A stretch of 64,000 nucleotides of DNA from Cylindrospermum stagnale PCC 7417 (GCF_000317535.1 NC_020050.1:367822-431821), one strand, 5' to 3'. Numbered from the stretch's first letter, positions 46,989-58,197 are shown. The notes: generated by a model from the letters alone, not told the origin. Program-made: numbers and translations.

Positions 46989-48003
46989 CAGCGTTTCCGG
47001 CTATTATGAGGTACAGTAGCAGCAACTAGCAAACCAGTTTCTTAATTGTTGAGGATTTATTAAGTCGAGTGCAACTGAGATTAGTTTATCAACCATTTCC
47101 GTTGTAGTTGGAGCGAAACGGCGTAGAAAAGATTTAAGTTGTGACCACCATAATTCAATTGGATTAAAATCGGGAGAGTATGAGGATAAACAAATAACTT
47201 TCGCGCCTACAGCTTCAATCATTAGCACAATTGAATCTAGTTTATGTGCGGATAAATTATCCATGACTACTACTGCTCCTGACCATAAATTTGGCACTAA
47301 AAACTTCTCAACAAATAATTCAAATGCCCTGCCATCCATTGAATTATTCATTGTCATTAATGCAACTACTTTGTTAATACTAATTGCTCCAATTACTGTA
47401 ACTTTTGAACCTCTATAGAAGGGGTTAAGAGAGTAAGCTCTTGTTCCCATTTGTGAACGGGCATGAGTCCTCGTTAACCCAAGTAGAACGCCAGTTTCGT
47501 CCAAAAATACTAAATTTTCTGGCTCTATATGTTTGACCTTTTCCCAATAATCTAATCTTAAATTTAAGACTCTAAGAGTCCCGGCTTGGGTACTCCGCTT
47601 TGTTTTTTTTTACGATTTAATCCTAATTTCTGTAAGGCCCGACACATTGCACTTCGACCCACCCAATTACCAGTCTTGTCTGCCAAGAATTCACATAACT
47701 CTATCAATGTTGCATCTGGATGTGCTTCAACTAATTCCCTTAACTCTACTTCCGCATTTGTTAAATGACTAAATTGTGGTTTCCCTCGCGGCTTTGGTTG
47801 TAAATTTCCTTCAAGTTTTTGTTGCTTTACAAGCTTTTGCACTAAACTCTTTGAGACGGAAAATATGTTAGCTACTTTCCTGATTGAGATGTTTTTTTGA
47901 AGATGTGCTGCAACTATTTTTTCTCGAAACTCGACAGAGTATGACTTCATTTAAAGGTATTTATATTTTAATTTAGTGTACCTCATAACAGACGCAAGTG
48001 CTG
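46989..48003 (-). mobile_element. IS630-family insertion sequence, copy C
   Basis: 1015 bp, flanked by TA (46987-46988 and 48004-48005). It differs from copies A and B by one extra T in the homopolymer at 47603-47611 (9 T). Confidence 0.95.
47004..47950 (-). CDS. IS630 transposase in two frames (copy C)
   Basis: The same domains as copy A, but with an A9 run the first frame ends differently (KKKQSGVPKPGLLES). The fused product would need the run read as 7 or 10 A. A8 and A9 versions in one replicon are what a slippery homopolymer in a mobile gene would show. A homopolymer sequencing error in one copy cannot be excluded. Confidence 0.8.
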
Positions 48004-48005
48004 TA

Positions 48006-48370
48006 AGGTTTTTTCCCTTTAACCTTTTTCCTTTCCCCCAAAACCCGACAAGTATTGAGGGTGATCGCTCCTTTATTAACCAGCACCTGTGGTTTTTGAT
48101 AAACAGCGTGCCATGTTGTCTCCTATTCATTCCCAATTCCATAAAATCCCTGTGTTTAAGTTTTAATAAGAATCGGGAGTATCCATCCCCCAATGGCACC
48201 AGTCATACAAACGGCTGCTAAAATTGAGAAAACTTCAGTTCGACTCTCTGCTTTCACAAAAGCATTGCTCTTTAAACGTCCTCATTTTTTGCTTAGATTA
48301 TCTCGCTACAATTCCCACGTTGATCTAGTAATTAGCTCATGCTGCGAGAGGAACCCTAGGGAGTGAGATC
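48006..48370. other. non-coding stretch after IS630 copy C
   Basis: No convincing gene. GAGAGGAACCCTAGGGAGTG just before the next ATG (48371) may carry its ribosome binding site. Confidence 0.4.
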
Positions 48371-49270
48371 ATGACTAAACCGATTCAAATTCTGTTACAG
48401 ACAACAATTCCCACCAATGAAGATGATTGGTATATTGGGCGATTTTCTTTGCTAAAGGACTATTTAGCTTCGTTGAAAAGTGACACTGGGGAACCCCTGT
48501 ACCAGGTAACAGCAAGGGATCGAGAAAATACTGCTGAAAAAAACGATCCAGTTTTAAGTACGCTGGATAATTCAGATTTTGATGAACTGTGGCTGTTTGC
48601 TGTGGATGTAGGGGATGGCATAACTCCAAAAGAGTGTCAGAGCATCAGTGCCTTCCGTCAGCGCGGCGGCGGTTTATTGGTCAGCCGTGACCATCAAGAT
48701 GTAGGTTGTTCGGTTTGCAATCTTGGTGGTGTCGGCGCAGCCCATTACTTTCACAGTAAGAATCCCGATCCCGATCCCTCGCACCACTACCCTGATGACA
48801 TCTACACTAAGTATATTTCCTGGCCCAACTTCCATTCTGGGTTAAATGGTGACTACGAGAAAATTGCTCCCATAGAACCTATTCATGACTTACTCAAGAA
48901 TCCTACATCACCTTCTGAGGAGATTGAATTCTTTCCGGCTCATCCCCATGAAGGAGCCGTAGGTGTGCCTGCAAACGAGAAGAATGCACGAGTAATTGCC
49001 TTGGGTACAAGCTCAGTCTCCGGTCGGGACTTCAACTTAGTAGTTGCTTTTGAAAGTACCCAGGATGAACAAGGAAATATTTTAGGACGTGCGATCGCTG
49101 AATCAAGCTTCCACCATTTCGCCGACTACAATTGGGATGTTGATATGGGCGCACCTAGCTTTGTAACCGAACCCCCTGGAGATGGGATGAAGCAAAACCC
49201 ACAAGCCCTTGAACATATTAAAGCCTATGTGCGAAACTTAGCCCTCTGGCTGGCTCCTACCTCAAGTTAA
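48371..49270 (+). CDS. conserved-looking protein with amidotransferase/ThuA-like pattern
   Basis: 299 residues (MTKPIQILLQTTIPTNEDDW). The segment LDNSDFDELWLFAVDVGDGI followed by SISAFRQRGGGLLVSRDHQD resembles the class I glutamine amidotransferase/ThuA-like fold, where a flexible loop follows a glycine-rich turn. Cysteines lie in VGCSVCNLGG, and histidines in AAHYFHSKNPDPDPSHHY and FPAHPHEGAV. I see no signal peptide. No catalytic triad can be assigned with confidence, so the function is unknown. It precedes the gnd-zwf pair on the same strand, after a gap of 700 bp. Confidence 0.65.
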   Translation: MTKPIQILLQTTIPTNEDDWYIGRFSLLKDYLASLKSDTGEPLYQVTARDRENTAEKNDPVLSTLDNSDFDELWLFAVDVGDGITPKECQSISAFRQRGGGLLVSRDHQDVGCSVCNLGGVGAAHYFHSKNPDPDPSHHYPDDIYTKYISWPNFHSGLNGDYEKIAPIEPIHDLLKNPTSPSEEIEFFPAHPHEGAVGVPANEKNARVIALGTSSVSGRDFNLVVAFESTQDEQGNILGRAIAESSFHHFADYNWDVDMGAPSFVTEPPGDGMKQNPQALEHIKAYVRNLALWLAPTSS

Positions 49271-49978
49271 AGGAAAGTCTCCCATCCTTAAAGACTATGT
49301 GTAAACAGCCTTTATCAAACCTTTTTCGATATGTCTTAACTACGAATCACGTTAGCGTAGCGGTAGCGAGTCCGCAAGCGTCATTACGAATTATAAATTA
49401 TATCACTTCCTGCCTGAGTTAAGAAGGCAGAAGTACAGCCTCCGGATGCCGCAGGCTGTACGGGAGTGATGCCTCCGGCACGCTACGCGTTAGCGGAGCT
49501 TTCGCTCTAGCGATACGCAATCGACGGGAACCGCCCGTTAGAGGATGCCCGAAGGGCTGTAGACTGCGACTCACTCACCGCCTGCGCGGGTTCCAAACCA
49601 TTGATTTTCGGTTAGTCCGCGTAGGCGGACTTCGTTTGTATAGCCACGAATTTCATTCGTTAGGGCTAGGTGCAAGATATGTGGAGATTCAGATGCAAAC
49701 ATATCCATGTTTTGGGCAAAAGAATAACCGCCGACATGGTAATCTTCTGTTTCTGTAAATCTACAGAAGCTAAGTTTTATTTATAACTAAACATACTTAT
49801 CTGTTTTGATTTGACGGTTGTTATAGTTTTGGACTGATTATTGGTTTTTTACGGGTATCTACGTTTGGTGCAAGATCTGAGTCAACTCAGTCTGAGCGTA
49901 AGTGCCTCAACAGAGGAATAGCAGCCACCCTTGCTGCTATTGAACGCAAAAAGCTGAAAACCAGGAGGCGAAAAACCT
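49271..49978. other. 700-bp intergenic region rich in interspersed repeats
   Basis: No gene. It holds several Nostoc-type palindromic repeats: around 49340-49385 (CGTTAGCGTAGCGGTAGCG), 49438-49560 (GATGCCTCCGGCACGCTACG, the family inserted in frame at 19001 and 27852) and 49608-49660 (GTCCGCGTAGGCGGACTTCG). The last 20 bp contain AGGAGG for gnd. Confidence 0.6.
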
Positions 49979-51001
49979 ATGGAACTTGGAATGATTGGAC
50001 TCGGACGTATGGGCGCAAACATGGCACAGCGTTTGATGCGTGCTGGGCATCGTGTAGTTGGCTATGTCCGCCGTACTGAGAAATTGGAGGCAATGGTCAG
50101 GGAAGGTGTAATTGCAGCCGGAGCAAGCTCAATCGCCGATCTAGTCAGCAAGTTATCTAAACCCCGCGCCCTTTGGTTGATGATGCCTGCCGCTTCGGTG
50201 GATGAAACCATTGAAACGCTCATTGAGCTACTCGAACCAGATGACATTATTATAGATGGCGGTAACTCATACTACCATGATGACATTCGTCGAGCGGCCA
50301 CATTAAAGGAGCGAGGCATTCACTACGTTGATTGCGGTACGAGTGGAGGTGTTTGGGGATTGGAGCGGGGTTATTGCTTGATGATAGGCGGCGAACCAAT
50401 GGCCGTCAAACGCCTCGATCCCATTTTTGCATCTCTAGCTCCGGGTGTAGGAGCGATTGACCGCACTCCAGGACGAGACAAGGCAGGCGGTACTGCCGAG
50501 CAAGGCTATCTCCACTGCGGGACCATCGGTGCGGGACACTTCGTCAAAATGGTGCACAACGGCATTGAATACGGTGTCATGGCGGCGTATGCAGAAGGTT
50601 TGAATATTCTTCACCACGCCAACATCGGCAAGAATCAGCGCGAGATCGATGCTGAAACCACACCATTAAGCAATCCAGAGCATTATCAGTATGACTTTAA
50701 TCTTGCAGATATTGCCGAAGTCTGGCGTCGGGGTAGTGTAATTGCTTCCTGGCTATTGGATTTGACAGCGATCGCCTTATTGACAAGCCCTAATTTAGAA
50801 GAGTTTGGCGGTCGCGTATCGGATTCTGGCGAAGGCCGTTGGACAGTGATCGCGGCGATCGATGAATCTGTACCAGCTCCGGTGTTAAGTGCAGCGCTGT
50901 TTGCTCGCTTTAGCTCCCGTGGCGAAGCAGACTTTGCCGACAAACTTTTGTCAGCCATGCGCTATCAGTTTGGCGGCCATCATGAAAAAGCTAATTCCTA
51001 A
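49979..51001 (+). CDS. gnd: 6-phosphogluconate dehydrogenase (decarboxylating), short type
   Basis: 340 residues from ATG 49979, with AGGAGG 10 bp upstream. The Rossmann motif [19 protein letters not shown], the substrate loop [22 protein letters not shown] and the catalytic [14 protein letters not shown] are present. The length fits the short, often NAD-linked Gnd type rather than the enzyme of about 470 residues. It oxidises 6-phosphogluconate to ribulose 5-phosphate with loss of CO2. zwf starts 12 bp after its stop, so the two are surely co-transcribed. Confidence 0.95.
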   Translation: MELGMIGLGRMGANMAQRLMRAGHRVVGYVRRTEKLEAMVREGVIAAGASSIADLVSKLSKPRALWLMMPAASVDETIETLIELLEPDDIIIDGGNSYYHDDIRRAATLKERGIHYVDCGTSGGVWGLERGYCLMIGGEPMAVKRLDPIFASLAPGVGAIDRTPGRDKAGGTAEQGYLHCGTIGAGHFVKMVHNGIEYGVMAAYAEGLNILHHANIGKNQREIDAETTPLSNPEHYQYDFNLADIAEVWRRGSVIASWLLDLTAIALLTSPNLEEFGGRVSDSGEGRWTVIAAIDESVPAPVLSAALFARFSSRGEADFADKLLSAMRYQFGGHHEKANS

Positions 51002-51012
51002 AGAGGTTGGTC

Positions 51013-52392
51013 ATGGGAACTCCTGATTCAGACGCACTAGTATTTTTTGGGGCAACAGGTGACCTAGCCTACAAAAAAATCTTCCCCAGCCTTCAGGCAA
51101 TGGTACGGCGGGGCCATCTCAATGTCCCAGTCATTGGCGTTGCCGGACGACCTTGGACGACGGAGCAACTTTGCCAAAGGGTACGCGATAGCTTAGAACA
51201 TCATGGCGGTGTAGATCCAATCGCATTTGAGAAACTTTCGGCACAACTCCAATACGTTGCTGGTGACTACAACCAACAAGAAACTTACGAAAAATTACGT
51301 CAAGCCCTTGGTGATGCAACCAGCCCGCTCTACTATTTGGCAATTCCACCGAGTTTGTTTGCACAAGTAGTGTCAGGATTGGGCAAATCAGGCTGTGCTA
51401 GAAATGCGCGGGTGGTAATTGAAAAACCATTTGGACGGGATTTGCAATCAGCACGCGAGTTAAATCAAATTCTGGCATCAGTTTTTCCCGAATCATCCAT
51501 CTATCGCATCGACCATTACCTGGGGAAAGAACCACTGCTGAATTTACTCTATTTTCGGTTTGCCAACTCTTTTCTGCAACCGATCTGGAATCGCAACTAC
51601 CTTGAAAGCATCCAGATTGTGATGGCAGAGGACTTTGGCATTCAAGGACGGGGGCGCTTTTATGAGGAGACTGGTGCGATTCGGGATGTAGTGGCAAACC
51701 ATATGCTGCAAGTATTGGCTTCAGTGTGCATGGATGCTCCCGCTAGTACGGCTTTTGATGCCATCCGCGATGAAAAAAAGCGTATTCTCAAAGCTATACC
51801 CTCACTGCAACCTAATGAGATTATTCGCGGTCAATATCGCGGTTACCGCAACGAAGAAGGTGTTTCTTCTGACTCCCAAGTAGAAACTTTTGCTGCCGTG
51901 CGGTTATTTATTAATACCTGGCGGTGGTCAGGAGTTCCTATATACATCCGGGCTGGGAAGAATTTGCCTGTTAAAACTACTGAGGTGATGGTCAAGCTCA
52001 AGTGCCCGCCTTTAGATGTCTTCCAAGAAGGAGGAAAAGAAAACACTAATTATGTTCGTTTTTTACTCGATCCGGAGGTGATTGTGGGATTAGGCGCTCG
52101 CGCTAAAATCCCTGGAGAAGATATGATCGGCTCTGTGCTTGAACTTCTAGCCTTTTACGGAGGTGGCGACCAGATGGAACCATACGAACGTTTATTGGGT
52201 GATGCCATGCGGGGCGATCCCACCTTATTTGTACGGGAAGATACCGTGGAAGAGGAATGGCGGATTGTCCAGCCAATTCTCGATAACGTCACACCTGTTT
52301 ACGAATATGAACCAAATACATGGGGCCCAGCTGAGTCAGATAAGCTGCTCTTACCAAACGATCGCTGGTACAATCCTTTGCCAAGAGAGTAG
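51013..52392 (+). CDS. zwf: glucose-6-phosphate dehydrogenase
   Basis: 459 residues from ATG 51013, preceded by AAGAGG; an upstream TTG at 51007 is less likely. The N-terminal [20 protein letters not shown] is the NADP-binding motif, [11 protein letters not shown] follows, and RIDHYLGKE is the active-site signature with the catalytic histidine. Late motifs include [10 protein letters not shown]. The enzyme oxidises glucose 6-phosphate, the first NADPH-forming step of the oxidative pentose phosphate pathway. It is shorter than the usual cyanobacterial zwf (about 509). The opcA partner seen beside chromosomal zwf is absent, so this is a second, differently regulated type. Confidence 0.95.
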   Translation: MGTPDSDALVFFGATGDLAYKKIFPSLQAMVRRGHLNVPVIGVAGRPWTTEQLCQRVRDSLEHHGGVDPIAFEKLSAQLQYVAGDYNQQETYEKLRQALGDATSPLYYLAIPPSLFAQVVSGLGKSGCARNARVVIEKPFGRDLQSARELNQILASVFPESSIYRIDHYLGKEPLLNLLYFRFANSFLQPIWNRNYLESIQIVMAEDFGIQGRGRFYEETGAIRDVVANHMLQVLASVCMDAPASTAFDAIRDEKKRILKAIPSLQPNEIIRGQYRGYRNEEGVSSDSQVETFAAVRLFINTWRWSGVPIYIRAGKNLPVKTTEVMVKLKCPPLDVFQEGGKENTNYVRFLLDPEVIVGLGARAKIPGEDMIGSVLELLAFYGGGDQMEPYERLLGDAMRGDPTLFVREDTVEEEWRIVQPILDNVTPVYEYEPNTWGPAESDKLLLPNDRWYNPLPRE

Positions 52393-52979
52393 CAGATATT
52401 GCTCAGAAATCAAAAATGGTTGTTATTGTAAGCAATAGGCAATGGCATCGGTGAGAGGTTAAGGTAATGGCACATTTGTCAAGAGGGTGCAGCAAAAGGA
52501 GACAAATCCAGCGATTGAGGCTGGCTTTCGCAGCGTTTTACCTGTCCCTTTCCTTATCCCGAACTCAGGTTATGTTAATAATACATCTGTGAAGTACTCC
52601 GGCTTGCTTCGCTGAAGCCGTAGCTTCAGTAAAACAACCATCATCGTTTCGCGTCTCACCCGCCGTCGCCTCTTTGTACAAGCACAAATTGGACTTACAC
52701 CGCGTCTCTCGGTTTGCACCGTTTATCCCCTCAAGGGAGAACCCGCGCAGCCGTCCGCCTCCCGCAGACAGTTTGATTTATTTTCCGTACAGTAGGCTTG
52801 GCTTATTTTTTACCGCCGAACGTAATCAGACGAACCAGTGGTCTACTCTTTCCCCCTTTCTCACGCTCTTAGACAAGGCATAGCATATTACTGCTACGTG
52901 ACCGTTTGTTGTGAGTCGTGTGGGTGGGTCAACAACCATTTACATATTATCATATATGTGGCCTAACGTGTACACAAGT
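52393..52979. other. non-coding region after zwf
   Basis: Nearly 590 bp with no recognisable gene. G+C content rises around 52650-52760. It may hold the terminator of the gnd-zwf operon, but no clear hairpin followed by T-run was found. Confidence 0.45.
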
Positions 52980-53159
52980 ATGAAAGAGAAATCATTGCGT
53001 TTTCGGATGTCTGAGCGGCGGTACAATAAGCTCAAGGTATATGCCACTAATAAAGAAAAGACGATGACACAATTGATTGAAGACTGGATTGACCGACTAC
53101 CGAGTCCAGTTATTGACGATTCCTCAGCCATCTCACTCCCTAATCAACCTAACGGTTGA
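52980..53159 (+). CDS. small RHH/CopG-like protein ending in a hairpin
   Basis: 59 residues from ATG 52980 (MKEKSLRFRMSERRYNKLKV); the open frame runs back to 52911. The N-terminal strand-helix-helix pattern (SLRFRMSERRYNKLKVYATN, then KTMTQLIEDWIDRL) is typical of small RHH proteins. The last codons and the stop lie inside a perfect 46-nt hairpin (53129-53174). Possible roles are autorepressor or orphan antitoxin. No toxin gene is adjacent. Confidence 0.65.
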   Translation: MKEKSLRFRMSERRYNKLKVYATNKEKTMTQLIEDWIDRLPSPVIDDSSAISLPNQPNG

Positions 53160-53174
53160 TTAGGGAGTGAGATG
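53129..53174. terminator. perfect 21-bp stem hairpin overlapping the RHH stop
   Basis: The arms start CATCTCACTCCC and end GGGAGTGAGATG, with loop TAAC. The TGA stop is inside the right arm. No T-run follows, so it may be a processing or stability element or a protein site rather than a classical terminator. Confidence 0.6.
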
Positions 53175-53342
53175 CTTTCGTCATCGTCCAGCTATCCATC
53201 CCCTCCCTGCTGCGCTGAGGGAGGGGAGTTTCGCCGAATTAGTTAAAAGTCCGTTGGGAGTACGGTGTCCTCCAACAATTCACAATCATACCTTGAGCAT
53301 TCAATATTCAATATTTAGATGCGTTCGCGCTGTTCTGCTTTT

Positions 53343-53438
53343 TGGGAGAAGGCTCGCTAGCGTTGTGCTAACAGCAGTTACGCTCGTTCGCTCTTAGCGT
53401 CTCCCCTTGGGAGAAGGCTCGCTAGCGTTGTGCTAACA
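53343..53438. repeat. two direct copies of a 31-bp repeat
   Basis: TGGGAGAAGGCTCGCTAGCG plus TTGTGCTAACA occurs at 53343-53373 and 53408-53438. The spacer between them (GTTACGCTCGTTCGCTC...) is another repeat-like sequence. There is no gene in 53175-53678. Confidence 0.7.
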
Positions 53439-53678
53439 CCATTTCTGCTTCTGAAAACGCAACTGTTTTGTAAATTAACTAAGTGTTTTTGTATACAAAT
53501 ATTGTAACTGCCAATTACTACTTTTGTAGTATCAATTTATTGAAAAACTAAGACTATTGAAAGAGTATAAGTAATTTTTTTTAAACTACAACTCTAAGCA
53601 ATAGAAGAGTTAGGACAAATCAATTTGTCCCAAGTTTGATAATTAAAAGACATATAGCAAGCACAAGAGGCAATGGTC

Positions 53679-54191
53679 ATGAGTACAGTCATGAACCAAC
53701 GGGTCAAAGTTGAAAAGACTTTAACCATTAACAAACCAGTAGAGGAACTTTATCGCTTTTGGCGTAACTTTGATAACTTGCCACGCTTTATCAAGCATCT
53801 CAAAGAGGTGAGGGTATACGACGAGAAGCGATCGCACTGGATTAGCAAAGGATTCTTAAATGGAAGCGTTGAATGGGATGTAGTCATTACCGAAGACCGA
53901 GAAAACGAATTGATTGCCTGGACTTCGGTTGAAGGCGCAGCAATTGAAACCTCTGATCGCGTCCACTTCAAGCCAGCACCTGGGAATCGTGGCACTGAGG
54001 TAAAAACAGTGCGAGAATTTACCCCGCCTGGGGGTGCGATTGGGGCTGCGTTGGCGAAGCCCGTCACAGACATCGCTAAATTATTTGGCGAAGACCCAGA
54101 ACTGCAAATTAAAGAAGATTTACGCCGCTTCAGAATGCTGATGGAAGCAGGTGAGATTGCCACAACCGAAGGTCAACCGCGAGGTAGTTAG
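53679..54191 (+). CDS. SRPBCC-fold (polyketide cyclase/COQ10-like) protein
   Basis: 170 residues from ATG 53679, with AGAGG 9 bp upstream; ATG 53673 is also in frame but too close to that site. The pattern VKVEKTLTINKPVEELYRFW, FDNLPRFIKHLKEVRV, SVEWDVVITEDRENELIAW and GTEVKTVREFTPPGG is the START/SRPBCC lipid- or cofactor-binding fold of the cyclase/dehydrase group. Such proteins commonly sit beside stress and dehydrogenase genes in bacteria. It precedes the alcohol dehydrogenase by about 100 bp. The ligand is unknown. Confidence 0.85.
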   Translation: MSTVMNQRVKVEKTLTINKPVEELYRFWRNFDNLPRFIKHLKEVRVYDEKRSHWISKGFLNGSVEWDVVITEDRENELIAWTSVEGAAIETSDRVHFKPAPGNRGTEVKTVREFTPPGGAIGAALAKPVTDIAKLFGEDPELQIKEDLRRFRMLMEAGEIATTEGQPRGS

Positions 54192-54290
54192 GTTATCAGC
54201 CTTGAGTTGGGGACTGAGAGGAGCAGGGGAGCAGAGGAGACAAAGAAAATAACCACTGACAACTGACAAGTAAATACCGACAAAGGACTA

Positions 54291-55466
54291 ATGGCTATGA
54301 AAGCAGTTTGCTGGAATGGTGCCAACGATGTACGGGTAGAAACAGTACCCGATCCAAAAATCATTAATCCGCGTGATGCTGTTATTAGAATCACGACAAC
54401 AGCAATTTGCGGTTCTGATTTACACCTTTATAACGGCTACGTCCCCACAATGGAAAAGGGCGATATCCTGGGTCATGAAATGATGGGGGAAGTCGTTGAA
54501 ATAGGCAGTGCCGTCAAAAATTTAAATATAGGCGATCGCGTGGTTGTACCATTCCCTATCGGCTGTGGTAACTGCTGGTACTGTCAACATGACTTCTGGT
54601 CATTGTGCGATAACTCTAACCCAAACGCTTGGTTAGCAGAAAAATTCATGGGTTATTCACCCTCTGGTATTTTTGGCTACTCTCATATGCTAGGTGGCTA
54701 CGCTGGTGGTCAAGCTCAATATGCCCGCGTTCCCTTTGCCGATACTGGTTTGTTTAAGATTCCTGATGGCCTAACAGACGAACAAGTAGTGTTTCTAACA
54801 GATATCTTCCCCACCGGATATATGGCGGCAGATAACTGTAATATTCAGCCCGGTGATATTGTCGCAGTCTGGGGGTGTGGCCCAGTCGCACAATTCACAA
54901 TTAAGAGTGCTTATCTACTTGGTGCTGAACGAGTCATCGCTATCGATCGAATTCCCGAACGCCTACAGATGGCTAAAGATCAAGGCAAGGCAGAAATCCT
55001 TAACTATGAAGAAGTAGATGTTGGTGAAGCCCTCAAAGAAATGACAGGTGGACGCGGCCCAGATGCTTGCATTGATGCTGTGGGGTTGGAAGCACACGGC
55101 ACGGGTCTAGAAGGAGTATATGACGAAGTAAAGCAAGCAGTGCGTCTGGAAACAGACCGGCCCCATGTGCTGCGGCAAGTGATGATTGACTGTCGCAAAG
55201 GCGGTCACGTGTCTATTCCTGGTGTTTATGTCGGCGTTGTAGACAAAATACCTATGGGTGCTGCCATGAACAAAGCCTTAGTATTCAAAATGGGACAAAC
55301 ACACGTTCATAAGTACTTAAACGCGTTACTCGATCATATCCAAAATGGCAGGATCGATCCATCTTTCGTGATCACCCATCGTCTACCGTTAGATGAAGCA
55401 CCCCGGGGTTACGAAATTTTCAAAGACAAGAAGGAAAACTGTATCAAAGTTGTACTCAAACCATAA
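54291..55466 (+). CDS. zinc-dependent alcohol/formaldehyde dehydrogenase-like protein
   Basis: 391 residues ([20 protein letters not shown]). The catalytic zinc ligands C40 ([10 protein letters not shown]) and H62/E63 ([12 protein letters not shown]) are present. The structural zinc cysteines are C92, C95, C98 and C106 ([15 protein letters not shown]). The NAD domain carries [12 protein letters not shown] and [11 protein letters not shown]. Length and the long loop ([20 protein letters not shown]) fit the glutathione-independent formaldehyde dehydrogenase-like branch. It probably oxidises or reduces small aldehydes or alcohols. The SRPBCC gene upstream and dnaK downstream share its strand. 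Confidence 0.9.
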   Translation: MAMKAVCWNGANDVRVETVPDPKIINPRDAVIRITTTAICGSDLHLYNGYVPTMEKGDILGHEMMGEVVEIGSAVKNLNIGDRVVVPFPIGCGNCWYCQHDFWSLCDNSNPNAWLAEKFMGYSPSGIFGYSHMLGGYAGGQAQYARVPFADTGLFKIPDGLTDEQVVFLTDIFPTGYMAADNCNIQPGDIVAVWGCGPVAQFTIKSAYLLGAERVIAIDRIPERLQMAKDQGKAEILNYEEVDVGEALKEMTGGRGPDACIDAVGLEAHGTGLEGVYDEVKQAVRLETDRPHVLRQVMIDCRKGGHVSIPGVYVGVVDKIPMGAAMNKALVFKMGQTHVHKYLNALLDHIQNGRIDPSFVITHRLPLDEAPRGYEIFKDKKENCIKVVLKP

Positions 55467-55689
55467 GGCAGGAGAAAAGACACGGAGAGTGGGAGATGCA
55501 AAGATGCAAAGAAAGAACTCTCCATGTCCCTCTATCCCCGCACGCAACTTCTCTCCGTATCCTTCTAATCGATGATATCTCTATCGGATGATGGGCAAAG
55601 AACGAATATCCCCAGGCACTCTCACTCTTGGTGTCCGTTGAAAGTATTCGCGAGAGTAGTAATTTTGCCGACCGCCGTTATCTACAAAC

Positions 55690-55714
55690 GGGAGCAATGC
55701 GATTTTGTGAGATG
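55690..55714 (+). repeat. solitary ISKra4-like end sequence
   Basis: GGGAGCAATGCGATTTTGTG followed by AGATG matches the 25-bp end of the element at 32317 with one mismatch. No partner end or transposase is nearby, so it is a scar or a shared repeat. The 650 bp from 55467 to 56119 otherwise hold no gene, and a run of (TTTTTAC)n-like sequence lies near 55965-55990. Confidence 0.6.
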
Positions 55715-56119
55715 GGTAAGTTCTTGAGGCAGAGGAGGCAGGGAGAGAGAGAAAGAAACAAGTGTATTCAGGGCTATTGAGGTAGTAAAAATTACTAAAA
55801 CTTTCTCTTTGCTCCCTCTGCTTCCCCTACTCCCCAAGATGAAGTCAAAAGTAAAAAGGTGAGCCACTGCGGTGGACGGTAACACCTGCATAAAGCAAGT
55901 GGCGAACCTGAAGGGCAAAAGGCAAAAGAGAACTGATGAAGTCTTGAAATTTAATTCTTAATTCTTTACTTTTTACTTTTTACTTTTACTTTTACTTTTT
56001 GAATTACTAGCTCCTGCTCCTCCTCACTCATCACTAATTTGGCGATTGGCATTTATTCAACTTGTCCTGAATCCAAACTCTCAATTTTTTATCTCAATCT
56101 TTGAAGGAGGTTGCTAACG

Positions 56120-58009
56120 ATGGCAAAAATCGTTGGTATTGATTTAGGAACTACCAACTCCTGTATAGCCGTAATGGAAGGTGGACAACCCATCGTCATT
56201 CCGAACACAGAAGGCGGTCGCACAACTCCGTCTGTGGTTGCCTACACCAAGAAGGGCGAAAAACTTGTTGGGCAAATTGCCAAGCGCCAGGGTGTAATGA
56301 ACCCAGAAAACACCTTTTATTCCGTTAAGCGGTTCATTGGGCGCAGGTATGATGAAGTCACCCAAGAGGCAAAACAAGTTACTTACAAGGTGGTACGTGA
56401 CAGTAATGGCAACGTCAAGCTATATTGTCCCGCTCTGAACAAGGAATTTTCACCCGAAGAAATCTCGGCTGAGGTAGTCCGCAAGCTGATAGATGATGCC
56501 AGCACATATCTGGGAGAACCGGTGAGGCAAGCGGTAATTACCACCCCTGCCTATTTCAATGACTCTCAACGGCAGGCTACCAAAGATGCCAGTAGAATTG
56601 CCGGGATTGAAGTTCTGCGAATTATCAACGAGCCAACGGCGGCTGCCCTCGCCTACGGACTTGACAAGAAAACCAATGAAACCATCCTAGTCTTTGACTT
56701 AGGTGGTGGGACGTTTGACGTGTCTATCCTAGAAGTGGGTGATGGTGTGTTTGAAGTGAAAGCTACCAGTGGCGACACCCACTTGGGCGGTGATGACTTT
56801 GATAAGAGAATCGTAGACTGGCTAGCAACCGAATTCCAGCGTAACGAAGGCATCGACCTCCGTAAAGACAAACAAGCCCTGCAACGCCTCACCGAAGCAG
56901 CAGAAAAAGCCAAAATTGAACTGTCAAGCGCAACACAGACGAACATTAACTTACCTTTTATTACCGCAACCCCGGAAGGCCCGAAACATCTAGATATGAC
57001 CTTAACGCGGGTACAGTTCGAGCAAATGTGCGCCGACTTGTTCAATCGCAGCCGCATTCCTGTCGAACAAGCCCTGCGCGATGCTAAACTGAGTCCCGCA
57101 GATATTGACGAAGTAATCCTAGTGGGTGGTGCAACTCGAATGCCGGCTGTCCAGCAACTGGTACGGCAGATAATAGGCAAAGACCCTCACCAGGGTGTCA
57201 ACCCGGATGAAGTCGTAGCAGTGGGTGCAGCGATTCAGGCAGGTGTGCTTGGGGGTGAAGTGAAGGACGTGCTGCTCCTAGATGTCACGCCCTTGTCGCT
57301 GGGTGTTGAAACTCTAGGTGGTGTGACGACCAAGATCATTCCGCGCAATACCACTATTCCAGTGAAAAAGTCCGAGGTATTCTCAACGGCGGCTGACGCC
57401 CAAACAAACGTAGAAATCCATGTTCTGCAAGGCGAACGCGAAATGGCATCCGACAACAAGAGCCTGGGAACCTTCCGACTAGATGGGATTCCTCCAGCTC
57501 CCAGAGGTATGCCACAGATCGAAGTTACCTTTGACATTGATGCTAACGGGATTCTGTCAGCAACTGCCAGAGAAAAAGCCACAGGTAAAGAACAGTCCAT
57601 TAGCATCACAGGTGCGTCTACCCTCGATAAATCTGAAGTTGAGCGGATGGTGAAAGAAGCCGAGCGCAATGCGGAAGAAGACCATAGGCGGCGCGAACAA
57701 ATTGATACCAAAAATATGGCGGATTCCGTCGCCTATCAAGCCGAGAAACAACTTCAGGATTTGGGCGACAAAGTGCCACCAGCAGACAAGTCCCGCGTGG
57801 AAGGCTTAATTCGAGACTTGCGTCAGGCAATTGAGCAGAACAACATCGATCGCATGAAGTCTCTCACCAACGAAATTCAACAAGCCTTGATGCAAATCGG
57901 CACTGCGGTCTACTCACAAGCAGGCGCATCTCCAAACGGTGGTACTTCTACAGACCGTCAAGGCGGCGGTGAAGATGTCATCGATGCAGACTTTGTGGAA
58001 CAAAAGTAA
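56120..58009 (+). CDS. dnaK: Hsp70 chaperone DnaK
   Basis: 629 residues from ATG 56120 ([20 protein letters not shown]), with GAAGGAGG 9 bp upstream. The ATPase domain has [33 protein letters not shown] and [14 protein letters not shown]. The substrate domain follows ([14 protein letters not shown], then [13 protein letters not shown]), with a helical lid. It ends [15 protein letters not shown], an ordinary bacterial tail. It binds exposed hydrophobic segments in an ATP cycle driven by J-proteins. The cbpA-cbpM pair 4.4 kb downstream could supply a partner. No CIRCE element was seen upstream. Probably a plasmid-borne paralogue of a chromosomal dnaK. Confidence 0.97.
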   Translation: MAKIVGIDLGTTNSCIAVMEGGQPIVIPNTEGGRTTPSVVAYTKKGEKLVGQIAKRQGVMNPENTFYSVKRFIGRRYDEVTQEAKQVTYKVVRDSNGNVKLYCPALNKEFSPEEISAEVVRKLIDDASTYLGEPVRQAVITTPAYFNDSQRQATKDASRIAGIEVLRIINEPTAAALAYGLDKKTNETILVFDLGGGTFDVSILEVGDGVFEVKATSGDTHLGGDDFDKRIVDWLATEFQRNEGIDLRKDKQALQRLTEAAEKAKIELSSATQTNINLPFITATPEGPKHLDMTLTRVQFEQMCADLFNRSRIPVEQALRDAKLSPADIDEVILVGGATRMPAVQQLVRQIIGKDPHQGVNPDEVVAVGAAIQAGVLGGEVKDVLLLDVTPLSLGVETLGGVTTKIIPRNTTIPVKKSEVFSTAADAQTNVEIHVLQGEREMASDNKSLGTFRLDGIPPAPRGMPQIEVTFDIDANGILSATAREKATGKEQSISITGASTLDKSEVERMVKEAERNAEEDHRRREQIDTKNMADSVAYQAEKQLQDLGDKVPPADKSRVEGLIRDLRQAIEQNNIDRMKSLTNEIQQALMQIGTAVYSQAGASPNGGTSTDRQGGGEDVIDADFVEQK

Positions 58010-58093
58010 CAAGACGCAGCGAGCAGTCGTTGCTCTGGTTCTCAGAGTTAAAGGAACTGCTTTAGCGAGCCTGCGTGCGTCACCCTCTGGATA

Positions 58094-58197
58094 CAGCACT
58101 TCCCGCTATCGTGAGGTACATGTTTAGTGCTGAAAGGGTCGAAAAGGAGGGAGTGTGGAGGCGGAGAGACTGTACTTCATTACAGCAGGAACCGCTG
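58094..58197. mobile_element. 104-bp IS630-related MITE
   Basis: Flanked by TA (58092-58093 and 58198-58199). The left end CAGCACTTCCCGCTATCGTG and right end (reverse strand) CAGCGGTTCCTGCTGTAATG correspond to the two different ends of the IS630 copies. Both run into G(A/G)GTACA or AAGTACA. There is no coding content. It lies between dnaK and the stress/ChaB gene. Confidence 0.75.

Noticed and set aside
47951..48221. Open frames on both strands right of IS630 copy C
   Set aside because: They start or end in the IS terminal repeat and have no recognisable content.
52674..52883. 69-codon open frame after zwf
   Set aside because: Atypical composition (many P, S, R), no recognisable domain and no ribosome binding site.
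56040..56119. CIRCE heat-shock element upstream of dnaK
   Set aside because: No TTAGCACTC-N9-GAGTGCTAA-like sequence found; only a strong ribosome binding site is clear.
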